From Devosia sp. 2618 (lineage in GTDB: Bacteria > Pseudomonadota > Alphaproteobacteria > Rhizobiales > Devosiaceae), in the NCBI RefSeq assembly GCF_040546815.1, contig NZ_JBEPOO010000001.1:2852001-2916000 (forward strand): DNA of 64,000 nt. Direction: 5' to 3'. A program made the position numbers and the translations under genes. The notes below the pieces were generated by a model. That model saw only the letters and a list, made by a program, of their open reading frames with translations, did no database searches and was not told where the DNA came from. Shown here in pieces: positions 46,864 through 55,186 of the stretch (within the stretch, counting starts at the first letter, position 1; each line of letters opens with the position of its first letter).

Positions 46864-48375
46864 CTAGGCCACCTGCTCAAGCTTAGCGCGCGAGGTCATC
46901 ATGGCGCCGATGGCCAGACGATCTGCGTTGGCGGCAGCAACTTCGCCCGCAATCCGACCTTCGTAAAGCACCAGAATGCGGTCCGACAGCGCCAGCACTT
47001 CATCGAGTTCGGTAGAGACCAGCAGGATAGCGTGGCCGGCGTCGCGCATGCGGATCAGCTCGCGGTGAATGAAGTCCGAGGCGCCGATATCGACACCCCA
47101 GGTAGGGTTTTCGGCAATGATGAGTGGGGTGGCACGGGAGAGTTCGCGGCCGACCACCAGCTTTTGTTTGTTGCCGCCCGACATCGAGGATGACCGCGCG
47201 CTGGGCCCAGCCACCCTGATCCGATAGCGGGCAATCAGGTCGCGCGCAAAATCGGCCATTGCGGCGCGTTTCAGCATCAATCCACGGCGGAAAGTACTGG
47301 TGCCCTCGCGGCCGACGGCGGCGTTTTCACTGACGGTTGCTTCGAGTGCCAGACCGACGCGTTGCCGGTCGGCCGGAATGTAGCTCATGCCCAAAGTGCG
47401 CCGTGCGCCAACATCGAGTCCACGCAGGCTTTTGCCCAAAAGGGATACCTCGCCGGCAGCCGTCGCGCGCAGTCCGACCAGCGCTTCGATCAACTGGGTT
47501 TGCCCATTGCCGGAAATGCCTGCGATGCCGACAACCTCGCCGCGCCGGACCGAGAAGCTGACGGGCGCCGATAGCCTGTCGCCGCTTGTCTGAAGTGCGT
47601 CCACCGATAGCACCACGTCACCGGCAGGCGCCGCGCCGCGCGTCAGGGGCGCAGGCAGATCGCCGCCAATGATGCCGCGCGCGATCTCATCCTTGCTGGT
47701 CTCAGCCACTGGGAAGCTGGAAATAAGCTTGCCTGCGCGCATGACGCTGACGCGGTCGGCAATCTGCATGACCTCATCGAGCTTGTGGGTGATCAGCGCG
47801 ATGGCTTTGCCGCTGCTGCGGAAATTGCGCAGGATCTGGAACAGGCTCTCGGTTTCCTGCGGCGTCAAAACGGCGGTGGGTTCGTCAAGGATCAGCAGCG
47901 CAGCATCGCGATAGAGGACTTTAAGGATTTCGACGATCTGGCGCTCGCTGACCGACAGATCGGCGATGCGTTTGTCGGCATCGACGCCGATGCCATAGGT
48001 GTCGGCAATGGTTTTCAACCGCGCGCGGGCCGTGCCGAACTTGACGGCGCCCAGCGCATTGACCGGCTCGCTGCACAGCACGAGATTTTCCAGCACGGTC
48101 ATGGAATCCTGCAGCATGAAATGCTGATGCACCATGCCCAGACCATGGGCGATGGCGTCTTGCGGGGTGCGCCAGCGCTTGGCGACGCCATCGATGCTGA
48201 TGGTGCCCGAAGCGGGCTTGATCAGCCCGAAGGCGACGTTCATCACCGTGCTTTTGCCGGCGCCGTTTTCACCGACGACGGCGTGAATTTCGCCCGGCGC
48301 GAAATGCAGCGAGACATCATCCACGGCGACCAAGGACCCAAACCGCACTGTGATGCCGGACAGATCAACCTGCAT
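46864..48375 (-). CDS. Nucleoside ABC transporter ATPase (NupA-like, two domains)
   Basis: The 503-residue ATPase has two domains. The first is intact: VVGENGAGKSTVMNV, LSVSERQIVEIL and LLILDEPTAVL. The second has a Walker A without the Lys (GISGNGQTQLIEA) but a good signature, MSGGNKQKLVVGR, and Walker B-like IIAENPTWGVD. This degenerate second site is usual in the BMP/purine-nucleoside transporter group. A terminator separates it from the binding-protein gene upstream. Confidence 0.92.
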   Translation of the reverse strand: MQVDLSGITVRFGSLVAVDDVSLHFAPGEIHAVVGENGAGKSTVMNVAFGLIKPASGTISIDGVAKRWRTPQDAIAHGLGMVHQHFMLQDSMTVLENLVLCSEPVNALGAVKFGTARARLKTIADTYGIGVDADKRIADLSVSERQIVEILKVLYRDAALLILDEPTAVLTPQETESLFQILRNFRSSGKAIALITHKLDEVMQIADRVSVMRAGKLISSFPVAETSKDEIARGIIGGDLPAPLTRGAAPAGDVVLSVDALQTSGDRLSAPVSFSVRRGEVVGIAGISGNGQTQLIEALVGLRATAAGEVSLLGKSLRGLDVGARRTLGMSYIPADRQRVGLALEATVSENAAVGREGTSTFRRGLMLKRAAMADFARDLIARYRIRVAGPSARSSSMSGGNKQKLVVGRELSRATPLIIAENPTWGVDIGASDFIHRELIRMRDAGHAILLVSTELDEVLALSDRILVLYEGRIAGEVAAANADRLAIGAMMTSRAKLEQVA

Positions 48376-48390
48376 GCTACGCCGCTTCCT

Positions 48391-48431
48391 AAAAACAAAA
48401 AGCCCGCCGCCCGTGGACCGGGCGGCAGGCT
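48391..48431 (-). terminator. Intra-operon terminator after the BMP binding-protein gene
   Basis: On the minus strand GCCTGCCGCCCG and CGGGCGGCGGGC form a 12-bp stem with one G-T pair and a four-base loop, followed by TTTTTGTTTTT. It sits between the binding-protein gene and the ATPase gene, which probably makes binding protein more abundant than the membrane parts by partial read-through. Confidence 0.8.
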
Positions 48432-48443
48432 ATAGGCAATCGC

Positions 48444-49454
48444 TTATTGAGCGAACATTGGATCGGCGACGACCAGCGAGCCGCTTTCGATCTCAGCGGC
48501 AACCGCGCGTACGCGGGCCAGAACGTCGGGCATATTGGCGATCAGGCACTGGCTATCGGCCAGACCTTCATCTTCGAGCCCGATGATCGACATGCCGCCT
48601 TCCTTGAGGCCGAGAGCAAGCGTCAGCTGCTTTTCACCAGCTTCGATGCCTTCGACGGCGGCGATGATGGCGTTGTCGACGCGCTTGAGCGTACCGGACA
48701 CCATGTGCTCCGGGTCTTCTGGGCAGAGGTTCACGTCAACGGCGAAGGCCTTGAAGTTGACTTCCTTGGCCGCTTCAAACACGCCGAAATCGCCGCCCGA
48801 GGTCGCCGTGAAGATCACGTCGGAACCGGCCGCGCGCAGTGCCAGGGCCTGTTCCTTGGCGCGCACTGGATCGGCAAATGGATTTTCACCGCCAACCCAA
48901 CGGATATCGACGCCGACATCTGGCTTTTCTGCCTTGGCGCCAGCGGCATAGCCGTCCGTGTAGCGGTGCAGGAATGGAATATCGAGCGCGCTGACGACAC
49001 CGACCTTGTTGGTCTCGGTCAGCATGCTGGCGGCGACGCCGAGCAGATAGGTCGCCTCATGTTCGCGGAACATGGCGCAGTGGACGTTGTCCGGGCGGTT
49101 TTCGATGCACTGGTCAACGATCAGGAACTGCGTATCGGGCGCGGTTGGCGCCAGTTCGGTGACGATGTCGTTGAACTCAAAGCCAGCCATGATGATGATG
49201 GTGGCGCCTTCATTGATGGCCGCCTCCACGTTTTCGCGGCGCGATGCAGCGTTGGAGCTTTCAAAGGTCTGCGCTTTGGCGCCAGCCTTGGCGGCAGCGG
49301 CTTCAGTGCCGGTCTGCCCCATCTTGAGGAACGCGTTCACCCCGATCACGTCGGGCGAAACATAGACAAACAGCTTGTCCTGCGCCTGCGCGGCTCCCGC
49401 CAAACCGGCAAGGCCAAATGCCGTACCCACCAGAAGCGATTTCCAGGATGTCAT
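48444..49454 (-). CDS. BMP-family nucleoside-binding lipoprotein-like protein
   Basis: This 336-residue periplasmic protein has a Sec signal (MTSWKSLLVGTAFGLAGLAG, cleavage near AQA). BMP-family blocks are TIIIMAGFEFNDIVTELAPT, DTQFLIVDQCIENRPDNVHC, HEATYLLGVAASMLTETNKV and VIFTATSGGDFGVFEAAKEV. The BmpA/PnrA family binds purine nucleosides. No lipobox Cys was seen, so it is probably soluble. It is the first gene of the importer operon; an inverted repeat at 49582-49595 lies ~130 bases upstream. Confidence 0.9.
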   Translation of the reverse strand: MTSWKSLLVGTAFGLAGLAGAAQAQDKLFVYVSPDVIGVNAFLKMGQTGTEAAAAKAGAKAQTFESSNAASRRENVEAAINEGATIIIMAGFEFNDIVTELAPTAPDTQFLIVDQCIENRPDNVHCAMFREHEATYLLGVAASMLTETNKVGVVSALDIPFLHRYTDGYAAGAKAEKPDVGVDIRWVGGENPFADPVRAKEQALALRAAGSDVIFTATSGGDFGVFEAAKEVNFKAFAVDVNLCPEDPEHMVSGTLKRVDNAIIAAVEGIEAGEKQLTLALGLKEGGMSIIGLEDEGLADSQCLIANMPDVLARVRAVAAEIESGSLVVADPMFAQ

Positions 49455-49581
49455 TTATGCGATCCTCCAGATCATTGTCTGCCGTCGATGCACCAGAAAA
49501 ACCCGCAAAACCAGACTTTTCTTGCACCGATAAACCCGTGGCGCTGCCCGTCTAGCCGCCGCTTACAGGAGAACAATGCCT

Positions 49582-49595
49582 TTGACATGAGTCAA
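49582..49595. promoter_or_regulatory. Palindrome TTGAC-ATGA-GTCAA upstream of the BMP gene and the cupin gene
   Basis: TTGACATGAGTCAA is a perfect 5-bp inverted repeat with a four-base spacer in the divergent region 49455-49658. Its half-sites match those at 29401 and 36433. It suggests the same regulator acts on the nucleoside importer operon and possibly the cupin gene. Confidence 0.5.
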
Positions 49596-49658
49596 GCCTG
49601 TTTTTACATTCGTCAGCACTATCAGCAATTGTCTAAGTTACGAAGGAAGAGCCCCGCC

Positions 49659-50033
49659 ATGACGCCAGAATGGTTCATTGCCGGCCCCACTGCCACCGAA
49701 TTTTATACCCCTGAACGCTGCCACATCACCGAGCTGATGAATTCGCCGCTGTCGCCAGAAACCTCGCTGGCCGTGGCCCGCGTCGAGCCCGGCGTGACCA
49801 CGCAGCTGCACAGCCTTACCGGCGTCACCGAGCGCTATGTCGTGCGCAAGGGAGAAGGTGTCGTTGAGGTGGACGGCGTGACCACGCCGCTGGTCGTCGG
49901 TGCGCAGGCTGTCATTGGCGCTGGCGTATCGCAGCGCATCACCAATACCGGCACGACCGATCTGGAGTTCTATTGCCTCTGCACGCCGCGCTTCATGCCG
50001 GAGAGCTACGTCAATCTGGAAGGTGACGACTAG
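49659..50033 (+). CDS. Small cupin-domain protein with incomplete metal site
   Basis: This 124-residue single-domain cupin has the beta-barrel pattern LAVARVEPGVTTQLHSLTGV, TERYVVRKGEGVVEVDG and AVIGAGVSQRITNTG. Of the usual ligands, one His and the Glu of motif 1 are visible. The second His of motif 1 is Leu-like, and the His of motif 2 is Arg or Gln. It could therefore bind no metal or bind it weakly. AAGGAAG precedes the ATG by nine bases. It lies divergent from the nucleoside importer. A cupin performs the demethylthiolation step after the RLP in R. rubrum, but equivalence here is only a guess. Confidence 0.75.
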   Translation: MTPEWFIAGPTATEFYTPERCHITELMNSPLSPETSLAVARVEPGVTTQLHSLTGVTERYVVRKGEGVVEVDGVTTPLVVGAQAVIGAGVSQRITNTGTTDLEFYCLCTPRFMPESYVNLEGDD

Positions 50034-50090
50034 GCGCAACGCAATAGCGGCGCCAGATGGGGCGCCGCTATTGGTGAAACGATTGGAGCC

Positions 50091-50822
50091 TTAGAGCCCA
50101 GCGGCCGCCTTGTCGCAGAACACATGAACATTGTGGTGGCGATGCAGCGCCGAGGCGGGGCAGTCAATGCTTGGGTCAGCGTGGAAAGCGCGGTGAAGCG
50201 CTTCGGCCTTGTGCGCGCCAGTGACAACCAGCACGATTTCGCGCGCGTCCAAAATGGAGCCGATGCCCATCGTGGCGGCGGTTGGGGGCACGGCCTCGCC
50301 CGGTGGGAAATCGACGGCATTGGCACTTTGGGTCGACGCCGTCAGCGCCACTTCGCGGGTGCGGCTATCGAAGGGCGAGCCGGGTTCGTTGAACCCGATA
50401 TGGCCATTGCGGCCGATGCCCAGCAATTGCAGGTCAATGCCGCCAGCGGTGGCAATGGCCTGTTCATAGGCAGCACAGGCCGCTGCAATGTCGCCGCCCG
50501 CAACTTCGGGCAGGCGCGCGGCGCCGGGCGCGAAGTCGACGTGATTGAACAGGTGCTGCTTCATATAGGTGGCAAAGGAAGCCGGGTGATCGGCGGCCAA
50601 TCCGACATATTCATCAAGATTGAAGGCCTTCGCCTGCGCCAGCGAGAAGCCGCCCTTTTCGTAGAGGGCGACAAGATCGGCATAAATGGCGCGGAAAGTA
50701 TTGCCGGTGGCAAGGCCAAGCGTCAGCTTCGGCTTGGCCTGAATAGCCTGCGCCACATGCTGGGCAACAGCGCTAGAAACGGCAGCTGCGTCTTCAAGCG
50801 TGGTGATGGTCGGTTCGGTCAT
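50091..50822 (-). CDS. nagB: Glucosamine-6-phosphate deaminase-type enzyme
   Basis: This converts an amino-sugar phosphate, classically glucosamine 6-phosphate, to fructose 6-phosphate and ammonia. The 243-residue protein has LTLGLATGNTFRAIY, FNLDEYVGLAADHPASF and the NagB signature LLGIGRNGHIGFNEPGSPFD. It is the last gene of the operon, 31 bases after the PfkB kinase, so the kinase may supply its phosphorylated substrate. The ATG at 50822 begins with the usual family N terminus. Confidence 0.88.
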   Translation of the reverse strand: MTEPTITTLEDAAAVSSAVAQHVAQAIQAKPKLTLGLATGNTFRAIYADLVALYEKGGFSLAQAKAFNLDEYVGLAADHPASFATYMKQHLFNHVDFAPGAARLPEVAGGDIAAACAAYEQAIATAGGIDLQLLGIGRNGHIGFNEPGSPFDSRTREVALTASTQSANAVDFPPGEAVPPTAATMGIGSILDAREIVLVVTGAHKAEALHRAFHADPSIDCPASALHRHHNVHVFCDKAAAGL

Positions 50823-50853
50823 AGCTATTCTTAGTCCAGAAAAAATCGGTCGA

Positions 50854-51753
50854 TCAACCTGCCGCTTGCAAGCTGCCAGTACCGCCCACCGCTTGCACCG
50901 AGCGCGTGCCCGCGTCAATCGCCGATGCGAGGCAGGCCTGTCCATCAAGACCATCGAGCCACGCATCAAGGAAGCCGGCGTTGAACGCATCCCCTGCCCC
51001 GGTTGTGTCGACGACATCGACCCGCGGGGTGGCATGGCTAAACAAGGCGCCGTTCATGCTGAGCAATGCGCCGTCGGGGCCGCACTTGATGGCAACCACC
51101 GGGAAATGACCGGCGAGCTTGACCAGAGCTTCTTCGGGATTCTCGCAACGGGTCAGTGCGCGCGCTTCTTCGAGGTTTGGCAGGAAGACCGAGACGCCGC
51201 TGGAGCGTTCGAAAAACATCGGGTCGTGGATCAGCTCGGAGTCCCAGCTGGGGTCGAGCGACACGGTGTGGCCACGCGCGGTTGCGTTGCGCACCGCATG
51301 GGGGATTTCGTGCAGGGTGGCATATTCGGCGATGTGCAGATGGCTGGCATGAGGCCACTCCAGTGCCGCGTCGAACGTGGCTGGAAGCGCTGTTCCCGCG
51401 CGGCGCGACAGGAAGGCGCGTTCGCTGTCTTGTACCATCACCACGGTCACCTGCGGCCCAGCATCGGGGTGACGATCGAGGAAACGCAGATCAATGCCTA
51501 AAGACTTGATCTGGCCCTCGAGCGCCTGCGAAATCGTGTCGGTGCCATAGCGTGCGAGCAGTGCCGCCGGACGCCCCATAGCCGCCGAATGAGCCGCAGT
51601 AATGAGGGCTCCACCACCCGGGGTGATGGAGAAATCGCCAGCGAACTGTTCGCGCCCAAGGACTGGCATGGCGTCGAGGCCATTGAACACCATGTCGCAA
51701 TAGATGCGGCCGAGACTCAGAACCGCCCGGCCGCCGGGATTTGGAGAAGTCAT
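50854..51753 (-). CDS. PfkB-family carbohydrate kinase
   Basis: This 299-residue sugar kinase has SLGRIYCDMVFNGL at the N terminus, FSITPGGGALITAAHSAAMG, FLPNLEEARAL, and the ATP/catalytic signature VDVVDTTGAGDAFNAGFL. It probably phosphorylates the imported amino sugar or its deacetylated form. Its ATG overlaps the ATPase stop by four bases. The exact sugar cannot be assigned. Confidence 0.88.
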   Translation of the reverse strand: MTSPNPGGRAVLSLGRIYCDMVFNGLDAMPVLGREQFAGDFSITPGGGALITAAHSAAMGRPAALLARYGTDTISQALEGQIKSLGIDLRFLDRHPDAGPQVTVVMVQDSERAFLSRRAGTALPATFDAALEWPHASHLHIAEYATLHEIPHAVRNATARGHTVSLDPSWDSELIHDPMFFERSSGVSVFLPNLEEARALTRCENPEEALVKLAGHFPVVAIKCGPDGALLSMNGALFSHATPRVDVVDTTGAGDAFNAGFLDAWLDGLDGQACLASAIDAGTRSVQAVGGTGSLQAAG

Positions 51754-52817
51754 GCCCGGCCCCGCGCCCTTTCGGTCGCGGCGTCGAACAGATACAGCGA
51801 GCCCGCTTCCGCAGTGACGGTCAGAGTGCTGCCGATCTTGGGAACGACGCGGCCCGGCGCCGTTGCAACAACGGCGGTATCACCGAGTTGCAGGTGCACC
51901 AGCGTTTCAGCGCCCAGCGGTTCAACGGCGACGACTTCGCCAGTGGTGGTCAAACCCGCGCCTGGCGCTTCGGCAACGACCAGGTCGTGTGGACGAATAC
52001 CCACCAGCACCTTGCCGTCATCACCCGGAATAGCCCCACCGGACCAGGTCGCGCCGTTCAGGGTCAGCTTGCCGCCGGCAACGCTGGCAGGAACCAAGTT
52101 CATCGACGGGCTGCCGATGAAGCGCGCAGTGAACACGTCGACGGGGTTCTCGTAGAGATCGGTCGGGGTGCCAACCTGGAGGATGTAGCCATCCTTCATC
52201 ACCACGATCTTGTCGGCCATGGTCATGGCTTCGACCTGATCGTGGGTCACGTAGACAATGGTGGTGCCGAGGCGACGATGCAGGCCCTTGATCTCCATGC
52301 GCATCTGCGCACGCAGCTGGGCATCAAGATTGGACAGTGGTTCGTCAAACAGGAACGCTACGGGATCGCGCACCATGGCGCGGCCGATGGCGACGCGCTG
52401 GCGCTGACCACCCGACAAAGCGGCCGGACGACGATCCAGCAGCTTTTCAAGGCCGAGCAGCTTGCCGGTTTCCTGGATGCGCTTCTGCTTTTCGGCCTTG
52501 GAGAGCTTGGACGTGTAGAGGCCGAAGCCTATGTTCTGACCGACCGTCATGTGCGGATAGATGGCGTAGTTCTGGAACACCATGGCGATGTTGCGCTGCT
52601 TGGGTTCGCGCTGGTTGACGATCTCGTCGCCAATGATGAGGTTGCCCCCGCTGATATCCTCAAGCCCGGCGATCATGCGCAGCGTCGTGGATTTGCCGCA
52701 GCCGGATGGGCCGACGAAAACGACGAACTCGCCGTCTTCAATGGTGAGGTCGATGCCGTGCACGGCGCGGCTCTTGCCGTAGTCCTTGATCAGACCCTGC
52801 AGTTCGATCTTTGCCAT
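51750..52817 (-). CDS. Carbohydrate ABC transporter ATPase (UgpC/MalK family)
   Basis: This 355-residue ATPase has Walker A VGPSGCGKST, signature LSGGQRQRVAIGRAMVR, Walker B FLFDEPLSNLDAQLR and the H-loop YVTHDQVEAM, with C-terminal TOBE/OB regulatory domains of the MalK type (~240-355). It powers the importer formed by the two MalFG-type permeases and the binding protein of the same operon. Its start overlaps the lyase stop by one base. Confidence 0.94.
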   Translation of the reverse strand: MAKIELQGLIKDYGKSRAVHGIDLTIEDGEFVVFVGPSGCGKSTTLRMIAGLEDISGGNLIIGDEIVNQREPKQRNIAMVFQNYAIYPHMTVGQNIGFGLYTSKLSKAEKQKRIQETGKLLGLEKLLDRRPAALSGGQRQRVAIGRAMVRDPVAFLFDEPLSNLDAQLRAQMRMEIKGLHRRLGTTIVYVTHDQVEAMTMADKIVVMKDGYILQVGTPTDLYENPVDVFTARFIGSPSMNLVPASVAGGKLTLNGATWSGGAIPGDDGKVLVGIRPHDLVVAEAPGAGLTTTGEVVAVEPLGAETLVHLQLGDTAVVATAPGRVVPKIGSTLTVTAEAGSLYLFDAATERARGRA

Positions 52818-54325
52818 CAGGCGGTTTCCTTCAATGCTTCAAAACGCTGTTTGAGAGTGTGTGCAGCGTCGTGAGCGCGCTGCAGCAGGGCGGTGTGGCG
52901 GGCCGTGAAATCGGCCGATTTTTCTCGATATCCGGCAATCGCGGCGTTGAGCGGCTCCGGTGCGGGACCGCCAAAACGGGTGCGGACGGAGACGAAATAT
53001 TCGGGCGAGACCAATTCGGAGAACAGGGCCTCGTCAATGCTGGTGGTGCGGCCGGTGGCATGTTCGAAGGCCACGAGGAACGGCGCATAACCATCGGTCT
53101 GCAAATCGCCGCCCAGGGCCACGACGGCCTTGGCGACGGCGGCCGCGATTTCGTGACCTTCGCGGAAGGAAAGGCCTTCCCGACGGACGAGGCTATCAGC
53201 CAGTTCGGTGATGGTGATGCAGGAGCGGCGGATGTTGTTCGCCACCTTGGCCGGGTCGACCTTGATCTGGGACACCAGCGCAGCCAGCAGGTCGAGCACG
53301 CGATAGGCGCTGTCGAAGGCCTGGTAACCCATGGCCTGCGTTTCGCCTTCGCTGTCGTTCATGTCGGTGAACGGGGTATTGTGCATCACGTCCAGCATCG
53401 CGCGGGCCCGACCAAAGGTCTGGCTGGCGAGGTGACGCAAATGCTCGATCGGCACCGGATTGCGCTTCTGCGGCATGATCGAGGAGATTTGCACCAAAGC
53501 GTTCGGCACGTAGATCTGGCCGACTTCAAAGCTGGTCCAGAACTGGAAGTCCTGGATGGGACGGCCCAGATGGAGGAACATCAACTCGATCGCGCCATAG
53601 GTCGACGTGATGTAGTCGACGCCGGCGATGCAGCTATAGGAGTTCTGCAGCGGCGCCGCAAAACCAAGCAGTTCGGCCACACGGGCGCGGTCGATGGCGA
53701 AGCCGGACGTCGTGATCGCGGCGGCGCCCATCGGCGAAAGATCGACGATGGCGTAGGCTTCAAACAGACGCTCGATATCGCGCGCCAGCACCTCGGCCAT
53801 GGCCGAGAGGTAGTGACCGAAAGTCGATGGCTGTGCCGGCTGGCCGTGAGTATAGGCCACGATCAGCGTCGCCTTCTCGCGGTCGGCCGCATCAACCAGT
53901 GCAGTGTGCAGTGCCAATGCCTTGGGGATCAACACATCAAGGCGGGCTTTGAGACCCAGCTTGAACAGGGTGTGGTCGATGTCGTTGCGCGAGCGTGCGG
54001 TATGGAGGCGTCCGGCCAGATCGGGACCGAGGCGCTTTTTGAGTTCGCGTTCGATCAGGAAGAAGAAGTCTTCCACTTCACCGGTATAGACCAGCTTGGA
54101 GGGATCGACTTCGGCATCGATGCTGTCGAGGGCTGCGGCGATCTTGCCGGCCTGTTCGCCATCAAGAATGCCAGTTTCCTTGAGCATCACCAGATGCGCC
54201 CGGTCGATGGCGCGGAACGCATCGACGTGGTGGTTCTTGGCGCTGTCGAACAGCGGGCCGAGCACGGTGGCCTTATAGACCGGATCGGGGAAGACCGAGG
54301 TATCGGAGAGACGTGGATCGGTCAT
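52817..54325 (-). CDS. Argininosuccinate-lyase-like enzyme in a sugar operon
   Basis: This 502-residue member of the aspartase/fumarase superfamily has TARSRNDIDHTLFKLGLKAR, AYTHGQPAQPSTFGHYLSAM and the superfamily signature SSIMPQKRNPVPIEHLR with the catalytic Ser loop. ArgH proper has ~460 residues and sits with arginine genes. This one is longer, diverges around the N terminus (DTSVFPDPVYKATVLGPLFD) and lies between sugar permease and ATPase genes. It probably removes fumarate or a similar group from an N-substituted imported compound. EDDS lyase is a precedent in the superfamily. Confidence 0.8.
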   Translation of the reverse strand: MTDPRLSDTSVFPDPVYKATVLGPLFDSAKNHHVDAFRAIDRAHLVMLKETGILDGEQAGKIAAALDSIDAEVDPSKLVYTGEVEDFFFLIERELKKRLGPDLAGRLHTARSRNDIDHTLFKLGLKARLDVLIPKALALHTALVDAADREKATLIVAYTHGQPAQPSTFGHYLSAMAEVLARDIERLFEAYAIVDLSPMGAAAITTSGFAIDRARVAELLGFAAPLQNSYSCIAGVDYITSTYGAIELMFLHLGRPIQDFQFWTSFEVGQIYVPNALVQISSIMPQKRNPVPIEHLRHLASQTFGRARAMLDVMHNTPFTDMNDSEGETQAMGYQAFDSAYRVLDLLAALVSQIKVDPAKVANNIRRSCITITELADSLVRREGLSFREGHEIAAAVAKAVVALGGDLQTDGYAPFLVAFEHATGRTTSIDEALFSELVSPEYFVSVRTRFGGPAPEPLNAAIAGYREKSADFTARHTALLQRAHDAAHTLKQRFEALKETA

Positions 54326-54328
54326 GGC

Positions 54329-55186
54329 TTACCCCTTCAGTCCGGCCAGCATGACGCCGCGCACGATGTAGCGCTGCAGCACGAGGAAGACGAGCAAGGT
54401 CGGGATGGTGCCGATGGCAGCGCCCGTCATGATCAATTCCCACTGGATCGAGGATTCCGCCGAGAAGCTCGAGATGCCGACGGGGAGCGTGTAGAGCTCC
54501 TTGGACGTGGTCACGATCAGTGGCCAGAAGAAGGCCGTCCAGTTGCCGAGGAAGGTGAAGATGGCCAGCGCCGAGATGGCCGGCACCACCATGGGCATAG
54601 CGATCTTCCACCAGATGGTGAACTCATTCAGCCCATCGACGCGCGCGGCCTCAAGGAAGTCGTTCGGAACGCCTTCGAAGAACTGCTTCATCAGAAACGT
54701 GCCGAAGGCCGTCATCATGCCAGGGAACATGATGCCCCAATAGCTGTCGATCCAGCCGAGCTGGCTGCTCATCAGGTACCATGGGATCACCAGCATTTCG
54801 GTGGGGATCATCAGGGTCGACAAGATGGCCAAGAAGATGAAGTAGCGGCCACGGAACTGGAACTTGGCCAGCGTGTAACCGACAAGGCTGTCGAAGAACA
54901 CGTTGGAGAGCGTCACGGTCAACGCGATGAAGGTCGAGTTGAAGAACCACTGCATGAAGCGCCCGTCGCCGAGCACCTTGATATAGTTGTCAAAGGTCGG
55001 TGCCGCCGGGATCAGGCGCAGGTCATAGACCTGGCCGGAGGTCTTGAGCGAGGTCGAGAACATGAACAGCAGCGGCGTGATCATGATCAGCCCGCCGATC
55101 AGCAGCAAGGTCCAGATGATGATGCGGCCGGGGCGGATGTCGCGGCGGTTGGCCGCCAGTTCGGTTGGTGCAGTCATGGTGGTCAT
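54329..55186 (-). CDS. Carbohydrate ABC transporter permease (MalG-like)
   Basis: This 285-residue inner-membrane permease has six spans. The EAA loop is VPNDFLEAARVDGLNEFTIW, and LIMITPLLFMFSTSLKTSGQ is the typical N terminus. The start at 55186 (ATG) overlaps the previous permease stop by four bases; the longer frame adds 95 non-homologous residues antisense-like in character. It pairs with the 55183 gene. Confidence 0.93.
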   Translation of the reverse strand: MTTMTAPTELAANRRDIRPGRIIIWTLLLIGGLIMITPLLFMFSTSLKTSGQVYDLRLIPAAPTFDNYIKVLGDGRFMQWFFNSTFIALTVTLSNVFFDSLVGYTLAKFQFRGRYFIFLAILSTLMIPTEMLVIPWYLMSSQLGWIDSYWGIMFPGMMTAFGTFLMKQFFEGVPNDFLEAARVDGLNEFTIWWKIAMPMVVPAISALAIFTFLGNWTAFFWPLIVTTSKELYTLPVGISSFSAESSIQWELIMTGAAIGTIPTLLVFLVLQRYIVRGVMLAGLKG

